Origin: Parvularculaceae bacterium
Lineage (GTDB): Bacteria; Pseudomonadota; Alphaproteobacteria; Caulobacterales; Parvularculaceae
Length of the DNA stretch: 64,000 nucleotides
Direction of reading: 5' to 3'
Assembly: GCA_013389105.1 (NCBI GenBank)
Contig: JACADZ010000099.1
Location: 1-64,000 of the forward strand
Below, piece after piece: positions 16,542 through 26,140 of this stretch. The notes under the pieces are model-generated. The model saw only the letters and a list, made by a program, of their open reading frames with translations, was not told the origin of the DNA and searched no databases. The position numbers were made by a program, and so were the translations under genes. Position 1 is the first letter of the stretch. Each line of letters starts with the position of its first letter.

Positions 16542-17030
16542 GTGAAAAGGATCAAGCGGATGGTTCGGTCGGTAATTGCGTTGTCTCTGGCGGCGGCGGC
16601 GCTCTCCGCCTCCGGCTGCGTCTCTGTTCGCTCTTCCCACGGTTATATTCTGGAGCGCGGCGAGACCGAACTGACCGGCCGGGTCGGGCTCGACACCAAG
16701 GACAGCATCATCGCCAAATATGGCGAGCCGTCGATGGTCGGCACGTTCGATCCCAACGCCTGGTATTATCTCGCGAGCTTCGACCAGTCGCGCGCCTTCT
16801 TCCGCCCCCGGGTCAAGGACCGGGCTGTCGTCGCCTTCAAGTTCGACGAGACCGGTCTGGTGAAATCGGTGGACACGCTCACGGTCGATGAGGGCATCGC
16901 CGTGAAGATGGCCTCGCGCGAGACGCCGACGCGCGGCAAGGAACTCTCCGTCTGGGAACAGCTCCTTGGCAACGTCGGCCAGCTGCCGGCCGGCGCGCTC
17001 GGCGGCGACCAGCAGGTGCCGGGGCAGTAG
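16542..17030 (+). CDS. bamE: BamE/SmpA-like outer membrane assembly lipoprotein
   Basis: 162 residues. A lipoprotein signal peptide (MKRIKRMVRSVIALSLAAAALSASGC) with cysteine after SASG is followed by a small BamE domain: a helix containing TKDSIIAKYGEPS and strands around NAWYYLASFDQSRAFFRP and VKSVDTLTVDEG. BamE is a non-catalytic subunit of the BAM complex that inserts outer-membrane proteins. The start is a GTG at 16542 with AGGAG 7 nt upstream; the track start at 16395 overlaps the divergent gene. It stands alone before purL. Confidence 0.88.
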   Translation: MKRIKRMVRSVIALSLAAAALSASGCVSVRSSHGYILERGETELTGRVGLDTKDSIIAKYGEPSMVGTFDPNAWYYLASFDQSRAFFRPRVKDRAVVAFKFDETGLVKSVDTLTVDEGIAVKMASRETPTRGKELSVWEQLLGNVGQLPAGALGGDQQVPGQ

Positions 17031-17262
17031 CTTCGGCGCAAGGCGCCAAGTGCGCCGTGGCGCTGAATCCTTTGGCATTGAGCGTACGCCCTCCCCCATG
17101 ATCGGACGCGCCTCGCCGTCGAGGCCTCGCCCGAAGTCAACTGGGACCGCGCCATCTTGCCGACCTGGCGTTCGCCCCCGGGCGCCGGGCTGATTTCCGG
17201 TTCCCACTTCTGATCCGATCGCGCTAAGGAAGCGCCGAGCAATCGGACGAATCCGGAACCGC

Positions 17263-20010
17263 ATGACCATCACGCCCGACATCGTGGCCGAGCACGGCCT
17301 CAGCCCCGAGGAATACGACCTCGTCAAGCGCCAGCTCGGTCGCGAGCCCAACCTCCTCGAACTCGGCATTTTTTCCGTGATGTGGTCGGAGCACTGCTCC
17401 TACAAGTCCTCAAGGATCCATCTGAAGAAGCTGCCGACCTCTGCTCCGTGGGTCGTTCAGGGCCCGGGCGAGAACGCCGGCGTCATCGATATCGGGCCTG
17501 ACGCCGACGGCGTGCCGCTCGTCGCCGTATTCAAGATGGAGAGCCACAACCACCCCTCCTATATCGAGCCCTATCAGGGCGCGGCGACCGGCGTCGGCGG
17601 CATCATGCGCGACGTTTTCACCATGGGCGCGCGGCCTGTCGCCAACCTGAACGCCTTGCGTTTCGGCTCTCTCGATCATCCGAAGACGCGTCATCTCGTC
17701 GCCGGCGTCGTGGCCGGGATCGGCGGATACGGCAACTGCATGGGCGTGCCGACGGTCGGCGGCGAGACCAATTTCGACGCCCGTTACAACGACAACATCC
17801 TCGTCAACGCCATGACCGTCGGCGTCGCGCCCAAGCACAGGATTTTCTATTCGGCGGCTCGCGGGACCGGCAATCCGGTCGTCTATGTCGGCTCCAAGAC
17901 AGGCCGGGACGGCATACACGGCGCCACCATGGCGTCGGCGGAGTTCGACGACACGAGCGAGGAGCGACGACCGACCGTCCAGGTCGGCGATCCGTTTACG
18001 GAGAAAATTCTTCTCGAAGCGTGCCTTGAGCTCATGGCCTCGGACGCGATCATCGCCATCCAGGATATGGGCGCGGCGGGCCTCACCTCGTCGTCAGTCG
18101 AGATGGCGGCCAAGGGCGGCGGCGGCATCGAGCTCGATCTCGATCGGGTGCCCCAGCGCGAAGCGAACATGACCGCCTATGAGATGATGCTTTCCGAAAG
18201 CCAGGAACGCATGCTCATGGTGATCAAACCCGATCGCGAAAACGAGGCCCGGGCCGTCTTCGAGAAATGGGGTCTCGATTTCGCCGTCATCGGTCGAACG
18301 ACGACGCATGGTCGCCTCATCGTCAAGCACAAGGGGGCCGTTGAGGCGGACATCGTGCTCAAGGGCCTAGTGGACAACGCGCCCCTCTATGATCGGCCCG
18401 TTGCGCCCCGCGAGAAGCCCGTCGCCCTCGACGACCCTCAGTTGGTCGTCCGCGAAGCGATGGCGACGCTCAAAGCTCCGGGAAAGTCCGAAGCTGAAAT
18501 GAGGTCCCTCGCGCAGGCGCTCGTCGACGACCGTATCGCGGCGATCGAGGGGGCCGAGGCCGCCGGCTTCGATGCGAGCGGCGGATTCGCGCGCGTTTAC
18601 GTCCGCATGAGGCCGGGCGCCGACGCGAATTTCGCCGCATTCGAGGATGCGGCGAACAACCTGAAGTCCGCGGGCCTCGTCGCCGATGCGCGTTTCGAGA
18701 CCCATGAGGAGCAGGTCGATCTCGCCGATTGCGCCGGCTCCCTGCCGCTGACGACGGCGCTTGCGACGCTGATGGCCTCGCCCGACCTCTGCTCGCGCCG
18801 CTGGATCTGGGAACAATATGACTCGACGGTGATGGGCGACACCGTCCTCGGCCCGGGCGGGGACGCCGCGCTGGTGCGCGTGCATGGCTCGAACCGCGCG
18901 ATCGCCCTGTGCGCCGACGTGACGCCGCGCTACGTCGCCGCCGACCCGCACGAGGGCGCCAAGCAGGCCGTCGCCGAGACCTATCGCAACATCTGCGCAA
19001 CCGGCGCGGCCCCGCTCGCCGTCACCAACTGCCTCAACTTCGGCAATCCGCAGCGCCCCGAAATCATGGCCGAGATCGTCGGCGCCATTGCGGGCATGGC
19101 GGAGGCGTGCGAGGCGCTCAATTACCCGGTCGTTTCAGGCAACGTCTCGCTTTACAACGAGACCAACGGCGTCGCTATTCCGCCGCCGCCCGCGATCGGC
19201 GGCGTCGGCGTGCTCGAAGACGCGACCCGCACGGCGCGCGTCGGCGGCGCCGAGGCAGGAGACGAGTTGATCGCCGTCGGCGTCACCCGCGGCTGGCTCG
19301 GTCAGTCGCTGTATCTGCGCGATCTTTTCGGCATCGTCGACGGCGCGCCCCCGCCCGTCGATCTCGCCGCCGAGCGGCGCAACGGAGAACTGATCCGCAA
19401 GCTGATCGCCGAGGGGCTCGTCACCGCCTGCCACGACGTCTCGGACGGCGGGCTCCTCGTCGCCGCCGCCGAAATGGCGCTCGCCTGCGGCGAGGGGCTT
19501 GAGCTGAAGACGCCGGTCAAGCAGCGCCGCGCTGCCTTCTGGTTCGGCGAGGATCAGGCTCGTTATCTCATCGCCGCCGCCCCCGGCGCCGCCGACACGC
19601 TGCTCCTCAAGGCGGCGATGGCGGGCGTCCAGGCCTCCAAGATCGGCCGCTTCGAGGGCAGCTTCATTCGTCTCGACAACGGAGACGCCATCGCCCTCCT
19701 CGATCTCGCCGACCTTCACGACGCCCCCCTCTCCGACTACATGAGCGGCCCGACCGCGTCCTCAGAAAGCTCCGCCATGCCGATGAAAGCCGACGCCATC
19801 AAGGCGATGATCCTCGAAGCGCTCCCCGACGCGACCGTCGAGATTGAAGACCTCGCCGGCGACGGCGACCACTATCGCGCCCGCGTTATCTCCGCGGCGT
19901 TCAAGGACAAGAACCGCATCTCGCAACACCAGCTCGTCTACCGCGCGCTCAAGGGCAAGATGGGCGGCGAACTGCACGCGCTGGCGCTCGAGACCGAGGC
20001 GCCGGAGTAA
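17263..20010 (+). CDS. purL: PurL-BolA fusion: FGAM synthase II with an extra internal domain and a C-terminal BolA domain
   Basis: 915 residues, against about 740 for small-type PurL. Residues 1-390 and 494-835 are Pur[32 protein letters not shown] and ESQERMLMV in the first half; [16 protein letters not shown] and [13 protein letters not shown] in the second. It makes formylglycinamidine ribonucleotide with PurQ and PurS, which are not in the window. Residues 393-493 are an insertion absent from ordinary PurL. Residues 839-915 ([20 protein letters not shown]...) are a complete BolA domain with GDHYRARV and the conserved His in ISQHQLVY. No stop or frameshift separates the parts. bolA is usually a separate gene just downstream of purL, so the fusion mirrors known synteny. 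An internal start at 19777 is possible but its upstream sequence is weak. Confidence 0.93.
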   Translation: MTITPDIVAEHGLSPEEYDLVKRQLGREPNLLELGIFSVMWSEHCSYKSSRIHLKKLPTSAPWVVQGPGENAGVIDIGPDADGVPLVAVFKMESHNHPSYIEPYQGAATGVGGIMRDVFTMGARPVANLNALRFGSLDHPKTRHLVAGVVAGIGGYGNCMGVPTVGGETNFDARYNDNILVNAMTVGVAPKHRIFYSAARGTGNPVVYVGSKTGRDGIHGATMASAEFDDTSEERRPTVQVGDPFTEKILLEACLELMASDAIIAIQDMGAAGLTSSSVEMAAKGGGGIELDLDRVPQREANMTAYEMMLSESQERMLMVIKPDRENEARAVFEKWGLDFAVIGRTTTHGRLIVKHKGAVEADIVLKGLVDNAPLYDRPVAPREKPVALDDPQLVVREAMATLKAPGKSEAEMRSLAQALVDDRIAAIEGAEAAGFDASGGFARVYVRMRPGADANFAAFEDAANNLKSAGLVADARFETHEEQVDLADCAGSLPLTTALATLMASPDLCSRRWIWEQYDSTVMGDTVLGPGGDAALVRVHGSNRAIALCADVTPRYVAADPHEGAKQAVAETYRNICATGAAPLAVTNCLNFGNPQRPEIMAEIVGAIAGMAEACEALNYPVVSGNVSLYNETNGVAIPPPPAIGGVGVLEDATRTARVGGAEAGDELIAVGVTRGWLGQSLYLRDLFGIVDGAPPPVDLAAERRNGELIRKLIAEGLVTACHDVSDGGLLVAAAEMALACGEGLELKTPVKQRRAAFWFGEDQARYLIAAAPGAADTLLLKAAMAGVQASKIGRFEGSFIRLDNGDAIALLDLADLHDAPLSDYMSGPTASSESSAMPMKADAIKAMILEALPDATVEIEDLAGDGDHYRARVISAAFKDKNRISQHQLVYRALKGKMGGELHALALETEAPE

Positions 20011-20011
20011 G

Positions 20012-21058
20012 TCACTGGTCGGCGAGCAATCCGGCGATCCTGTCCGCCGCCGCGTCTAACGACGCCTCCGAAAGGTCTGCCAGCCCGACTTCCCCGACGC
20101 TGCGCCCTTTGGCCGCGCCCCGCGCGTAAAGAGGGTCGTAGTGGACGCGCATGAGGTCGATCGCAAGCGGCCGAAGATCGCCGGCTGAGGCCAACGCACG
20201 CCATTCGGCGATTTTTTCTTTGGCGTGAAACGGCTTCAGACGCTCGACTGCGGCGGCGATACGGGTGCGGTCCGAGGTCATATCGGCATAGGCCGAGAGG
20301 ATATGGTCCGCGCGCGCCTCGATCGGCGCCGTCACGGTCACATGACGCGCCGCGCGCATGGAGCGCCACAAGCGACGTGGGAGCACGAGACGGCCGATCT
20401 GCGCCGACTCCGCTTCCACGATGATCGTGCGCTCGAGATCGAGCCGCGAGAGGCGATCCCACAACAAGGATTCGAACAGCTTCTGCGGCGGCTGCGGCTC
20501 GTCCACGGCGCCGAATACGGAGCCGCGATGCGCGGCGAGAGCTTCAAGGTCGACGGCGGGCGCGCCGATATCGATCAGCTTACGGATGATGGCGCTCTTT
20601 CCAGTACCAGTCGCTCCGCTCACCAGCAGCAGATCGAACGATGCCTCGCCGTCATGCAGTCCGGCGACGACATTGCGTCGCCACGTCCTGTAGCCGCCCT
20701 GAAGCACGCCGACCCGCCAGCCGATCTGCGAGAGGATCGTCGCCATGGCGTTGGAGCGCTGCCCGCCGCGCCAGCAGTAAAGGATCGGTCGCCACTTCGC
20801 CGGTTTGCCTGCGAGCGCCGTCTCCAGATGCCGGGCGACGTTGCGCGCGACCAGCGCCGCGCCGAGGCGCCGGGCCCGGAAGCGCGATTCCTGAACGTAG
20901 ATCGTGCCGACCTCGGCGCGTTCCTCGTTGGACAGCACCGGCAGATTGATGGCGCGCGGCAGCCGGTCCTGCGCAAACTCCGCCGGCGACCGCACGTCGA
21001 TGACGTCGTCGTAAACGCCGAGCGTTTGCGGATCGACGGAGGCGACGGGCTCGATCAT
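20012..21058 (-). CDS. mnmH: tRNA 2-selenouridine synthase MnmH/SelU
   Basis: 348 residues. A rhodanese domain (about 10-130) carries the active-site loop YCWRGGQRS with Cys95. An ATPase-like domain with the P-loop LVSGATGTGKSA follows at about 140. The enzyme replaces sulfur by selenium in the wobble 2-thiouridine of tRNA Lys, Glu and Gln, using selenophosphate. It is divergent from selD, which supplies that substrate, and convergent with purL-bolA (one base between the stops). Confidence 0.94.
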   Translation of the reverse strand: MIEPVASVDPQTLGVYDDVIDVRSPAEFAQDRLPRAINLPVLSNEERAEVGTIYVQESRFRARRLGAALVARNVARHLETALAGKPAKWRPILYCWRGGQRSNAMATILSQIGWRVGVLQGGYRTWRRNVVAGLHDGEASFDLLLVSGATGTGKSAIIRKLIDIGAPAVDLEALAAHRGSVFGAVDEPQPPQKLFESLLWDRLSRLDLERTIIVEAESAQIGRLVLPRRLWRSMRAARHVTVTAPIEARADHILSAYADMTSDRTRIAAAVERLKPFHAKEKIAEWRALASAGDLRPLAIDLMRVHYDPLYARGAAKGRSVGEVGLADLSEASLDAAADRIAGLLADQ

Positions 21059-21140
21059 GGTCGCGTTTTAGGCGGGAATGGACGATCAGCAATGGAATTG
21101 CGACTATTGCCTGTCGCGCCCGAACCTTTACCAACGCCCC

Positions 21141-22187
21141 ATGACGACAACTGCCGACCCCCCCCTCACCTCGCTCGCCCATGGCGGCGGCTGCGGCTGC
21201 AAGCTCGCGCCAAACGTTCTCGCCGAGATCCTGGCCAGGACCCCGCTCGCGGTCGCCGGCCCCGACCTCCTTGTCGATGCGGCGACCAGCGACGACGCCG
21301 CCGTCTACCGGGTGAGCAATGACGCCGCGATTGTCGCCACGACCGACTTCTTCATGCCTATCGTCGATGACCCTTTCGAGTTTGGACGCATCGCGGCGAC
21401 TAACGCCTTGTCGGACGTCTATGCCATGGGCGGCCGGCCGATCTTCTCGCTCGCGCTCCTCGGCATGCCGATCGGCAAGCTCAGCGTCGAAACGATCCAG
21501 AGAATTCTGGAAGGCGGGCGGCAGGTCGCGGAAGCCGCGGGCGCGCCGATCGCCGGCGGCCACTCCATCGACTCCGTTGAGCCGATCTATGGGCTCGTGG
21601 CGCTCGGGCTCGTGCATCCGGACAGGATCCTGCGCAACAAAGGCGCGGCGCCCGGCGATGTTCTCATCCTCGGCAAGCCGCTTGGCATCGGCATTTTCAG
21701 CGCGGCGCTGAAGCGCGGGATTCTCGACGCCGCGAGCTACCGCGACATGATCGTCTCGACTACGCGCCTCAATACCCCGGGAGCGGAGCTTTTCGACATA
21801 GGGGGCGTTCACGCCGTGACCGACGTGACCGGCTTCGGCCTCCTCGGCCACTTGAGCGAGATCTGCCGGGCGAGCGGCGTCGCCGCCGTCATCGACCGGC
21901 TGGCGCCGATATTCCAAGCGGCTGAGGCGCTCGCGCGCGACGGCGTAAAGACCGGCGCCTCGGCGCGCAACTGGGCGAGCGTTTCGGCTATGGTCGAGGC
22001 GCCTTCAGATTGGCCTCCCCATCTCCGCGACCTGTACTGCGATCCCCAAACCAGCGGAGGCCTTCTCGTGTCAGTCGCCCCAAATCGGGTCGACGCCCTC
22101 CTCGAACTATTTCATCGGCACGGACACCACGACGCCGCCGTCATCGGCCGCGTCGAAGCCGGGTCTCCGCGAATCTCGATCGCCTGA
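21141..22187 (+). CDS. selD: Selenide, water dikinase (selenophosphate synthetase)
   Basis: 348 residues from the ATG at 21141 (MTTTADPPLTSLAHGGGCGCK). The catalytic Cys18 and Lys21 lie in GGGCGCK, so this is the Cys form, not a selenoprotein. TDFFMPIVDDPFEFGRIAATNALSDVYAMGG is the ATP/Mg region, and DVTGFGLLGHL and DPQTSGGLL are conserved. It makes selenophosphate from selenide and ATP. The track start at 21078 adds 21 unconserved residues including two Cys; I prefer 21141, which leaves an 82-bp divergent promoter region with mnmH. No selA/selB or selenoprotein is visible here, so selenium use by tRNA modification is what the window supports. Confidence 0.93.
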   Translation: MTTTADPPLTSLAHGGGCGCKLAPNVLAEILARTPLAVAGPDLLVDAATSDDAAVYRVSNDAAIVATTDFFMPIVDDPFEFGRIAATNALSDVYAMGGRPIFSLALLGMPIGKLSVETIQRILEGGRQVAEAAGAPIAGGHSIDSVEPIYGLVALGLVHPDRILRNKGAAPGDVLILGKPLGIGIFSAALKRGILDAASYRDMIVSTTRLNTPGAELFDIGGVHAVTDVTGFGLLGHLSEICRASGVAAVIDRLAPIFQAAEALARDGVKTGASARNWASVSAMVEAPSDWPPHLRDLYCDPQTSGGLLVSVAPNRVDALLELFHRHGHHDAAVIGRVEAGSPRISIA

Positions 22188-22199
22188 CTTGCGAGCCTC

Positions 22200-23669
22200 T
22201 TACGCCGGCCTGACGCCGATCTGCCCCGCCGGCATTTTGAGCAGCGTCTCGCCTTCCATCGAAGCGACCGGATAGGCGCAGTAGTCGGCGGCGTAATAGG
22301 CGCTCGGCCTGTGATTGCCGGATAGTCCGAGGCCGCCGAAGGGAGCCGCGCCGGAAGCTCCCGTCGTCTGCCGGTTCCAGTTGACGACGCCGGCGCGCGA
22401 GAGCGCGAAGAACTGCTCCCATTTTTTCACATCGTCGGAGAGAAGACCGGCGCTCAGACCGAAGCGCGTGGCGTTGGCGCGCGCGATGGCGGCGTCGAAG
22501 TCCTTGACGCGCCACACCTTGAGCAGCGGCCCGAAATGCTCCTCGTCCGGAACTGCGTCGACCGCGGTCACATCGACAACGCCCGGCGATACGAAGGCGG
22601 AGCCCTCGTCCTGCACGGACAAGGCGAGAATCGCCTCTCCGCCCTGGTCAACGAGCCGGTCGAAGGCGCGCTCAAGCCCCTCCGCCGCTTTGGCGGTGAT
22701 CAAAGGACCCATGAAGGGCTGCGGCTCCGAGAACGGCGGGCCGACGATTAGGCGCTTCGTCAAAGTGCGAAGCGTTTCAAGATAGCGCTCGCCGCGCGGG
22801 TCGTCGGGGACGATGAGGCGGCGCGCACACGAACATCTCTGCCCGGACGTGAGAAACGCCGACTGCACGACCGTGAAGGCGGCGGCCTCGATATCCTCCG
22901 TATCCCACCAGATCAGCGGATTGTTGCCGCCGAGCTCGAGCGCCAGGATCTTCTCCATCCGGTCGGCGAAGAGCTTGTGAAACGACTGTCCGGCCCTGAC
23001 GCCGCCCGTGAAAAGCAGGCCGTCGATGCGCTCGTCGTCCACCAGCGCCTCGCCGGTCTCGCGCGGTCCCTGAACCAGATTGACGACGCCCGGCGGCACG
23101 CCCGCCTCCGCCATGGCGTGCGCCATGAACGCGCCAGGACCAGGCGCAAGTTCCGACGGCTTGAACACAACCGTGTTGCCGGCGATCAGCGCCGGCACAA
23201 TATGGCCGTTCGGCAGGTGGGCCGGGAAATTGAAGGGCCCCAGCACCGCCATCACACCATGCGGCTTGTGGCGGAGCACGGCGCGCGTCGCCCCCGGCGT
23301 CTCCTTGACGCCGGTCCGCTCATGGTAGGCGCGCACCGAAAAATCGACTTTGCCGGCGACGGTCTGCGCCTCGGTCTTCGTCTCCCAGAAAGGCTTTCCG
23401 GTCTCGACCGAAATCAGCCGCGCGAGCTTCTCCGCATCACGAGTGATGATGTCGCGATAGCGCTCGAGAATGGCGACCCGCTCCGCGACGGGCGTCAGCG
23501 CCCACTTCGGAAAGGCGGCGCGCGCGGCGCCGACCGCGTCGGCGCCATCAGCGCGCGCCGCGGCCATGCCGGAAAAGGCGACTTCGGCGGTCGACGGATT
23601 GGTTGACGTGAAGACCCGGCCGGACCCCTCGCGCCATTCCCCGCCGATGAACACCGTCGCGGTCGTCAT
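22200..23669 (-). CDS. astD: Succinylglutamate-semialdehyde dehydrogenase
   Basis: 489 residues of the aldehyde dehydrogenase fold. GPFNFPAHLPNGHIVPAL, ALELGGNNPLI (general base Glu) and SGQRCSCARRLIVP (catalytic Cys) match AstD rather than generic ALDHs. It oxidises N-succinylglutamate semialdehyde to N-succinylglutamate with NAD+, step four of the arginine succinyltransferase pathway. It lies 32 nt downstream of astA. AstB and AstC, the steps between, are not in this window. The gene is convergent with selD. Confidence 0.95.
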   Translation of the reverse strand: MTTATVFIGGEWREGSGRVFTSTNPSTAEVAFSGMAAARADGADAVGAARAAFPKWALTPVAERVAILERYRDIITRDAEKLARLISVETGKPFWETKTEAQTVAGKVDFSVRAYHERTGVKETPGATRAVLRHKPHGVMAVLGPFNFPAHLPNGHIVPALIAGNTVVFKPSELAPGPGAFMAHAMAEAGVPPGVVNLVQGPRETGEALVDDERIDGLLFTGGVRAGQSFHKLFADRMEKILALELGGNNPLIWWDTEDIEAAAFTVVQSAFLTSGQRCSCARRLIVPDDPRGERYLETLRTLTKRLIVGPPFSEPQPFMGPLITAKAAEGLERAFDRLVDQGGEAILALSVQDEGSAFVSPGVVDVTAVDAVPDEEHFGPLLKVWRVKDFDAAIARANATRFGLSAGLLSDDVKKWEQFFALSRAGVVNWNRQTTGASGAAPFGGLGLSGNHRPSAYYAADYCAYPVASMEGETLLKMPAGQIGVRPA

Positions 23670-23701
23670 GATTTACTCTCCCTTGCGGCAGGCGCCTGAT
23701 C

Positions 23702-24715
23702 TCACCATGCCGCCCAGCGGACCTCGGCGCCGGGCTCGGCGTTGAGCGCAACCGCCGCGGCTCGAGGCAGCGTCAGCCTGTCGCCGTCGATGCGCGCCTT
23801 CGATTTCGTCGCGCGAAAGCTCGCGACCGCGCCGGTCGCCAGCAACGCTTCCGGTCCGTCGACATCGTCCTTGAGGGCGGCAAGCGTGAAGACCCTGCTG
23901 TCCCGGATGGTGCGTATCTGCGCCTGCCGTGCGTCGACAAGCGGGCCGCCGTCGAATACGTCGACATAGTTGTGGAACGAGAAGCCTTCCTCCTTCAGCA
24001 TCTTTAGAGCCGCCGCCGCGCCGTCATGCGGGCGACCGAGGCACTGGCGCGCATCTTCGGGAAGCATGTCCACGTAAATCGGATAGCGCGGCATCAGGTC
24101 TTCGATAAACTGATTGCCGTAGGCGGCGTTATAGGCGTCCGCCTCTTCAAAGCCCATGTCGAAAAACCGTCCGCCCACGGCGTTCCAGAACGGCTGCGCG
24201 CCGTCGGGGGCCCGCCAGCCTCGCAGCTCTGCGCACACCGGATCGGCGATGATCGCGGGTTTTTGCGCAATGAAAAGATAGCGCGAACGAGCGAGCAGGC
24301 GGCCGAGCCCGCCCCCGCGAGCCTGCGGCGATATGAAAAGCGAGCCGACTTCCGCGGCGTCGGTGAAGTCATGGGTCGGCACGAGCACGTCGCGCTCGAC
24401 GCGCCGCTTCGTCGACTCGGAGTAATAGAACTCGCGGTTGATCTTGTAGTTCACGAAGCCATAGGTGTCCCCGATCGAGGCGAAGACGGCGGCCGTCCCC
24501 ATGGCTTTTCCGCCGACGTCGAGCACAAGCATGTAAAATTCGCCGCCCGGCTTCCTCGCGTCCTTATTGAAGCTCGCCACCGACCGCTCGATCTTCTCCC
24601 TGAGAGTTTTCTCGCTCGCCGGAAGGTTGGTCATGCCGCCGCCCGCCTGCACGGCGAGAGCGTGAACCGCGTGCAGGTCGGCGAGCGTGACGGGACGCAT
24701 GAAAGGATGGCTCAT
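23702..24715 (-). CDS. astA: Arginine N-succinyltransferase
   Basis: 337 residues. Motifs typical of AstA are RPVTLADLHAVHALA, GGGMTNLPASEKTL, EVGSLFISPQARGGGLGRLLARSRYLF (the acyl-CoA binding region of a GNAT-related fold) and FSFHNYVDVFDGGP. It transfers succinyl from succinyl-CoA to arginine, starting arginine catabolism. Its ATG overlaps the stop of the M20 hydrolase gene (ATGA), so the three genes M20-astA-astD form one operon. Confidence 0.95.
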   Translation of the reverse strand: MSHPFMRPVTLADLHAVHALAVQAGGGMTNLPASEKTLREKIERSVASFNKDARKPGGEFYMLVLDVGGKAMGTAAVFASIGDTYGFVNYKINREFYYSESTKRRVERDVLVPTHDFTDAAEVGSLFISPQARGGGLGRLLARSRYLFIAQKPAIIADPVCAELRGWRAPDGAQPFWNAVGGRFFDMGFEEADAYNAAYGNQFIEDLMPRYPIYVDMLPEDARQCLGRPHDGAAAALKMLKEEGFSFHNYVDVFDGGPLVDARQAQIRTIRDSRVFTLAALKDDVDGPEALLATGAVASFRATKSKARIDGDRLTLPRAAAVALNAEPGAEVRWAAW

Positions 24716-25956
24716 GCCGCGCGGCTCCGAAGGCCCGGATTGGGAATGTCGCCCGCGGCGACGCGCAGCAGGAGGAGCGCCGAGAGCTTCGCCCGCTCCT
24801 CAAGGGAATCGAGTCTTGCGATCTCGTCCGAGCTATGAATGTTCGCGCCGCGCACGCCGAGCGTGTCGATGACAGGAATCCCGGCGGCGGCGATGTTGTT
24901 TCCGTCGCAGACGCCGCCCGTCGATTTCCACGAAACGTCGACGCCGAGTTCGGCGCCGAGCTCCTTCAGCGCACGGAAGAACGCCTCAAGCTCCGGCGTC
25001 ATCGGCTTGGGGGGCCTGTTGAACGCGCCTTCAAGACTGGCCGAAAACCCGTCGCGGCCGCCGATGTCCGCGAGTATCGAGCGCGTCTGCGCTTCGAACC
25101 ATTGGGCGTCTTCAGCCCGCTCGGGCCGCGCATTGAACCTGACCACCGCCAGGTCGGGCACGACATTGTTCGGTCCGCCGCCTTCGATCTTCGCGACGTT
25201 TACGGTAAGCCCATCCCTCGCGCCCGCGAGCGCCGCGATCCGCGACACGAACTCGGCGGCGGCGACGACGGCGTTGCGCCCCGCCTGCGGGTCCCGTCCC
25301 GCGTGAGCGCTTCGTCCCCTGATGATCGCTGAGAAATTACCGCTGCCCTTGCGAGCCCCGGCGAGCGTTCCTTCGGAGAGCGCCGGTTCGTAGGCGCAGG
25401 CGAACTGCGCGCGCGAGGCGGCGTCGACGAGGAGACGCGCGGACCCCGGCGAGCCGATTTCCTCATCGGCGTTGATAACGATCTCGTAACCAATGCGCTC
25501 GGCGAAGCGGGATCTCTCGACCGCCTTGAGGGCGTAGAGCATGACTAGGAGCCCGCCCTTCATGTCGGCGGCGCCAGGCGCGTTCAGCGTGTCGGCGTCG
25601 AGCAGGCGCCCGTTCTGAAACGGATGATCGGCGGCGAAGACCGTATCCATGTGGCCGGCGAGGAGAACGCGCACGGGGGCCTGCGGCCGGCGAACCAACC
25701 GCAGCGACGGACTGACGGCCCGGTCCTCGACCTCGCCGCGCACCGTCACCACCCGTTGCCGGTCGGAAGACGTCTCCTCGACAGCGGCTCCGAGTTCCGA
25801 AAACCGCGTCCGCAGGACCGCGCGCATACGCGCAAGCCCGGCGGCGTTATGACTGCCAGTGTTGATGGCGCACCACTCTTGCAGAGACGTCGCCATCTCC
25901 TCGCGTTTTCCGTCGAGGAACGAAAGTTCCGCTGAAACGTCTGTTTTTGTTGCCAT
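24712..25956 (-). CDS. M20 family metallohydrolase of the arginine-degradation operon
   Basis: 414 residues. The dinuclear zinc ligands of M20 peptidases/deacylases are visible: GHMDTVF, then AADMKGGLL and the catalytic Glu pair in NADEEIGSPG; a final His sits in GANIHSSDE. The dimerisation (lid) domain, about 200-310, contains GRSAHAGRDPQAG. It resembles glutamate carboxypeptidase-like members. As first gene of an operon with astA and astD it may remove succinate from succinylglutamate in place of AstE. That is inference from position only; a dipeptidase role is equally open. No signal peptide. Confidence 0.88.
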   Translation of the reverse strand: MATKTDVSAELSFLDGKREEMATSLQEWCAINTGSHNAAGLARMRAVLRTRFSELGAAVEETSSDRQRVVTVRGEVEDRAVSPSLRLVRRPQAPVRVLLAGHMDTVFAADHPFQNGRLLDADTLNAPGAADMKGGLLVMLYALKAVERSRFAERIGYEIVINADEEIGSPGSARLLVDAASRAQFACAYEPALSEGTLAGARKGSGNFSAIIRGRSAHAGRDPQAGRNAVVAAAEFVSRIAALAGARDGLTVNVAKIEGGGPNNVVPDLAVVRFNARPERAEDAQWFEAQTRSILADIGGRDGFSASLEGAFNRPPKPMTPELEAFFRALKELGAELGVDVSWKSTGGVCDGNNIAAAGIPVIDTLGVRGANIHSSDEIARLDSLEERAKLSALLLLRVAAGDIPNPGLRSRAA

Positions 25957-26018
25957 AACGGGTCAGACCTAGCCTCAGCCGAGGGGTCGGGGCAAGCGCG
26001 CGAGCCCGCCGATGGGCG

Positions 26019-26048
26019 TTGTCCTTTGGGATTGAACCTCCCTATAGT
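26019..26048 (+). promoter_or_regulatory. Candidate sigma-70-type promoter for hpnN
   Basis: TTGTCC and TATAGT are spaced by 18 nt in the 184-bp divergent region between the M20 gene and hpnN, directed towards hpnN, with a predicted leader near 85 nt. Sequence match only. Confidence 0.4.
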
Positions 26049-26140
26049 TTCGGACAAGCGACGCGCGCGCTCAACGGGGGGCGGCTTCGCAGCGAGGAAG
26101 CAAAACCGGCTCCAGGCGCCGGGCAGACGAGTTCACCCTA

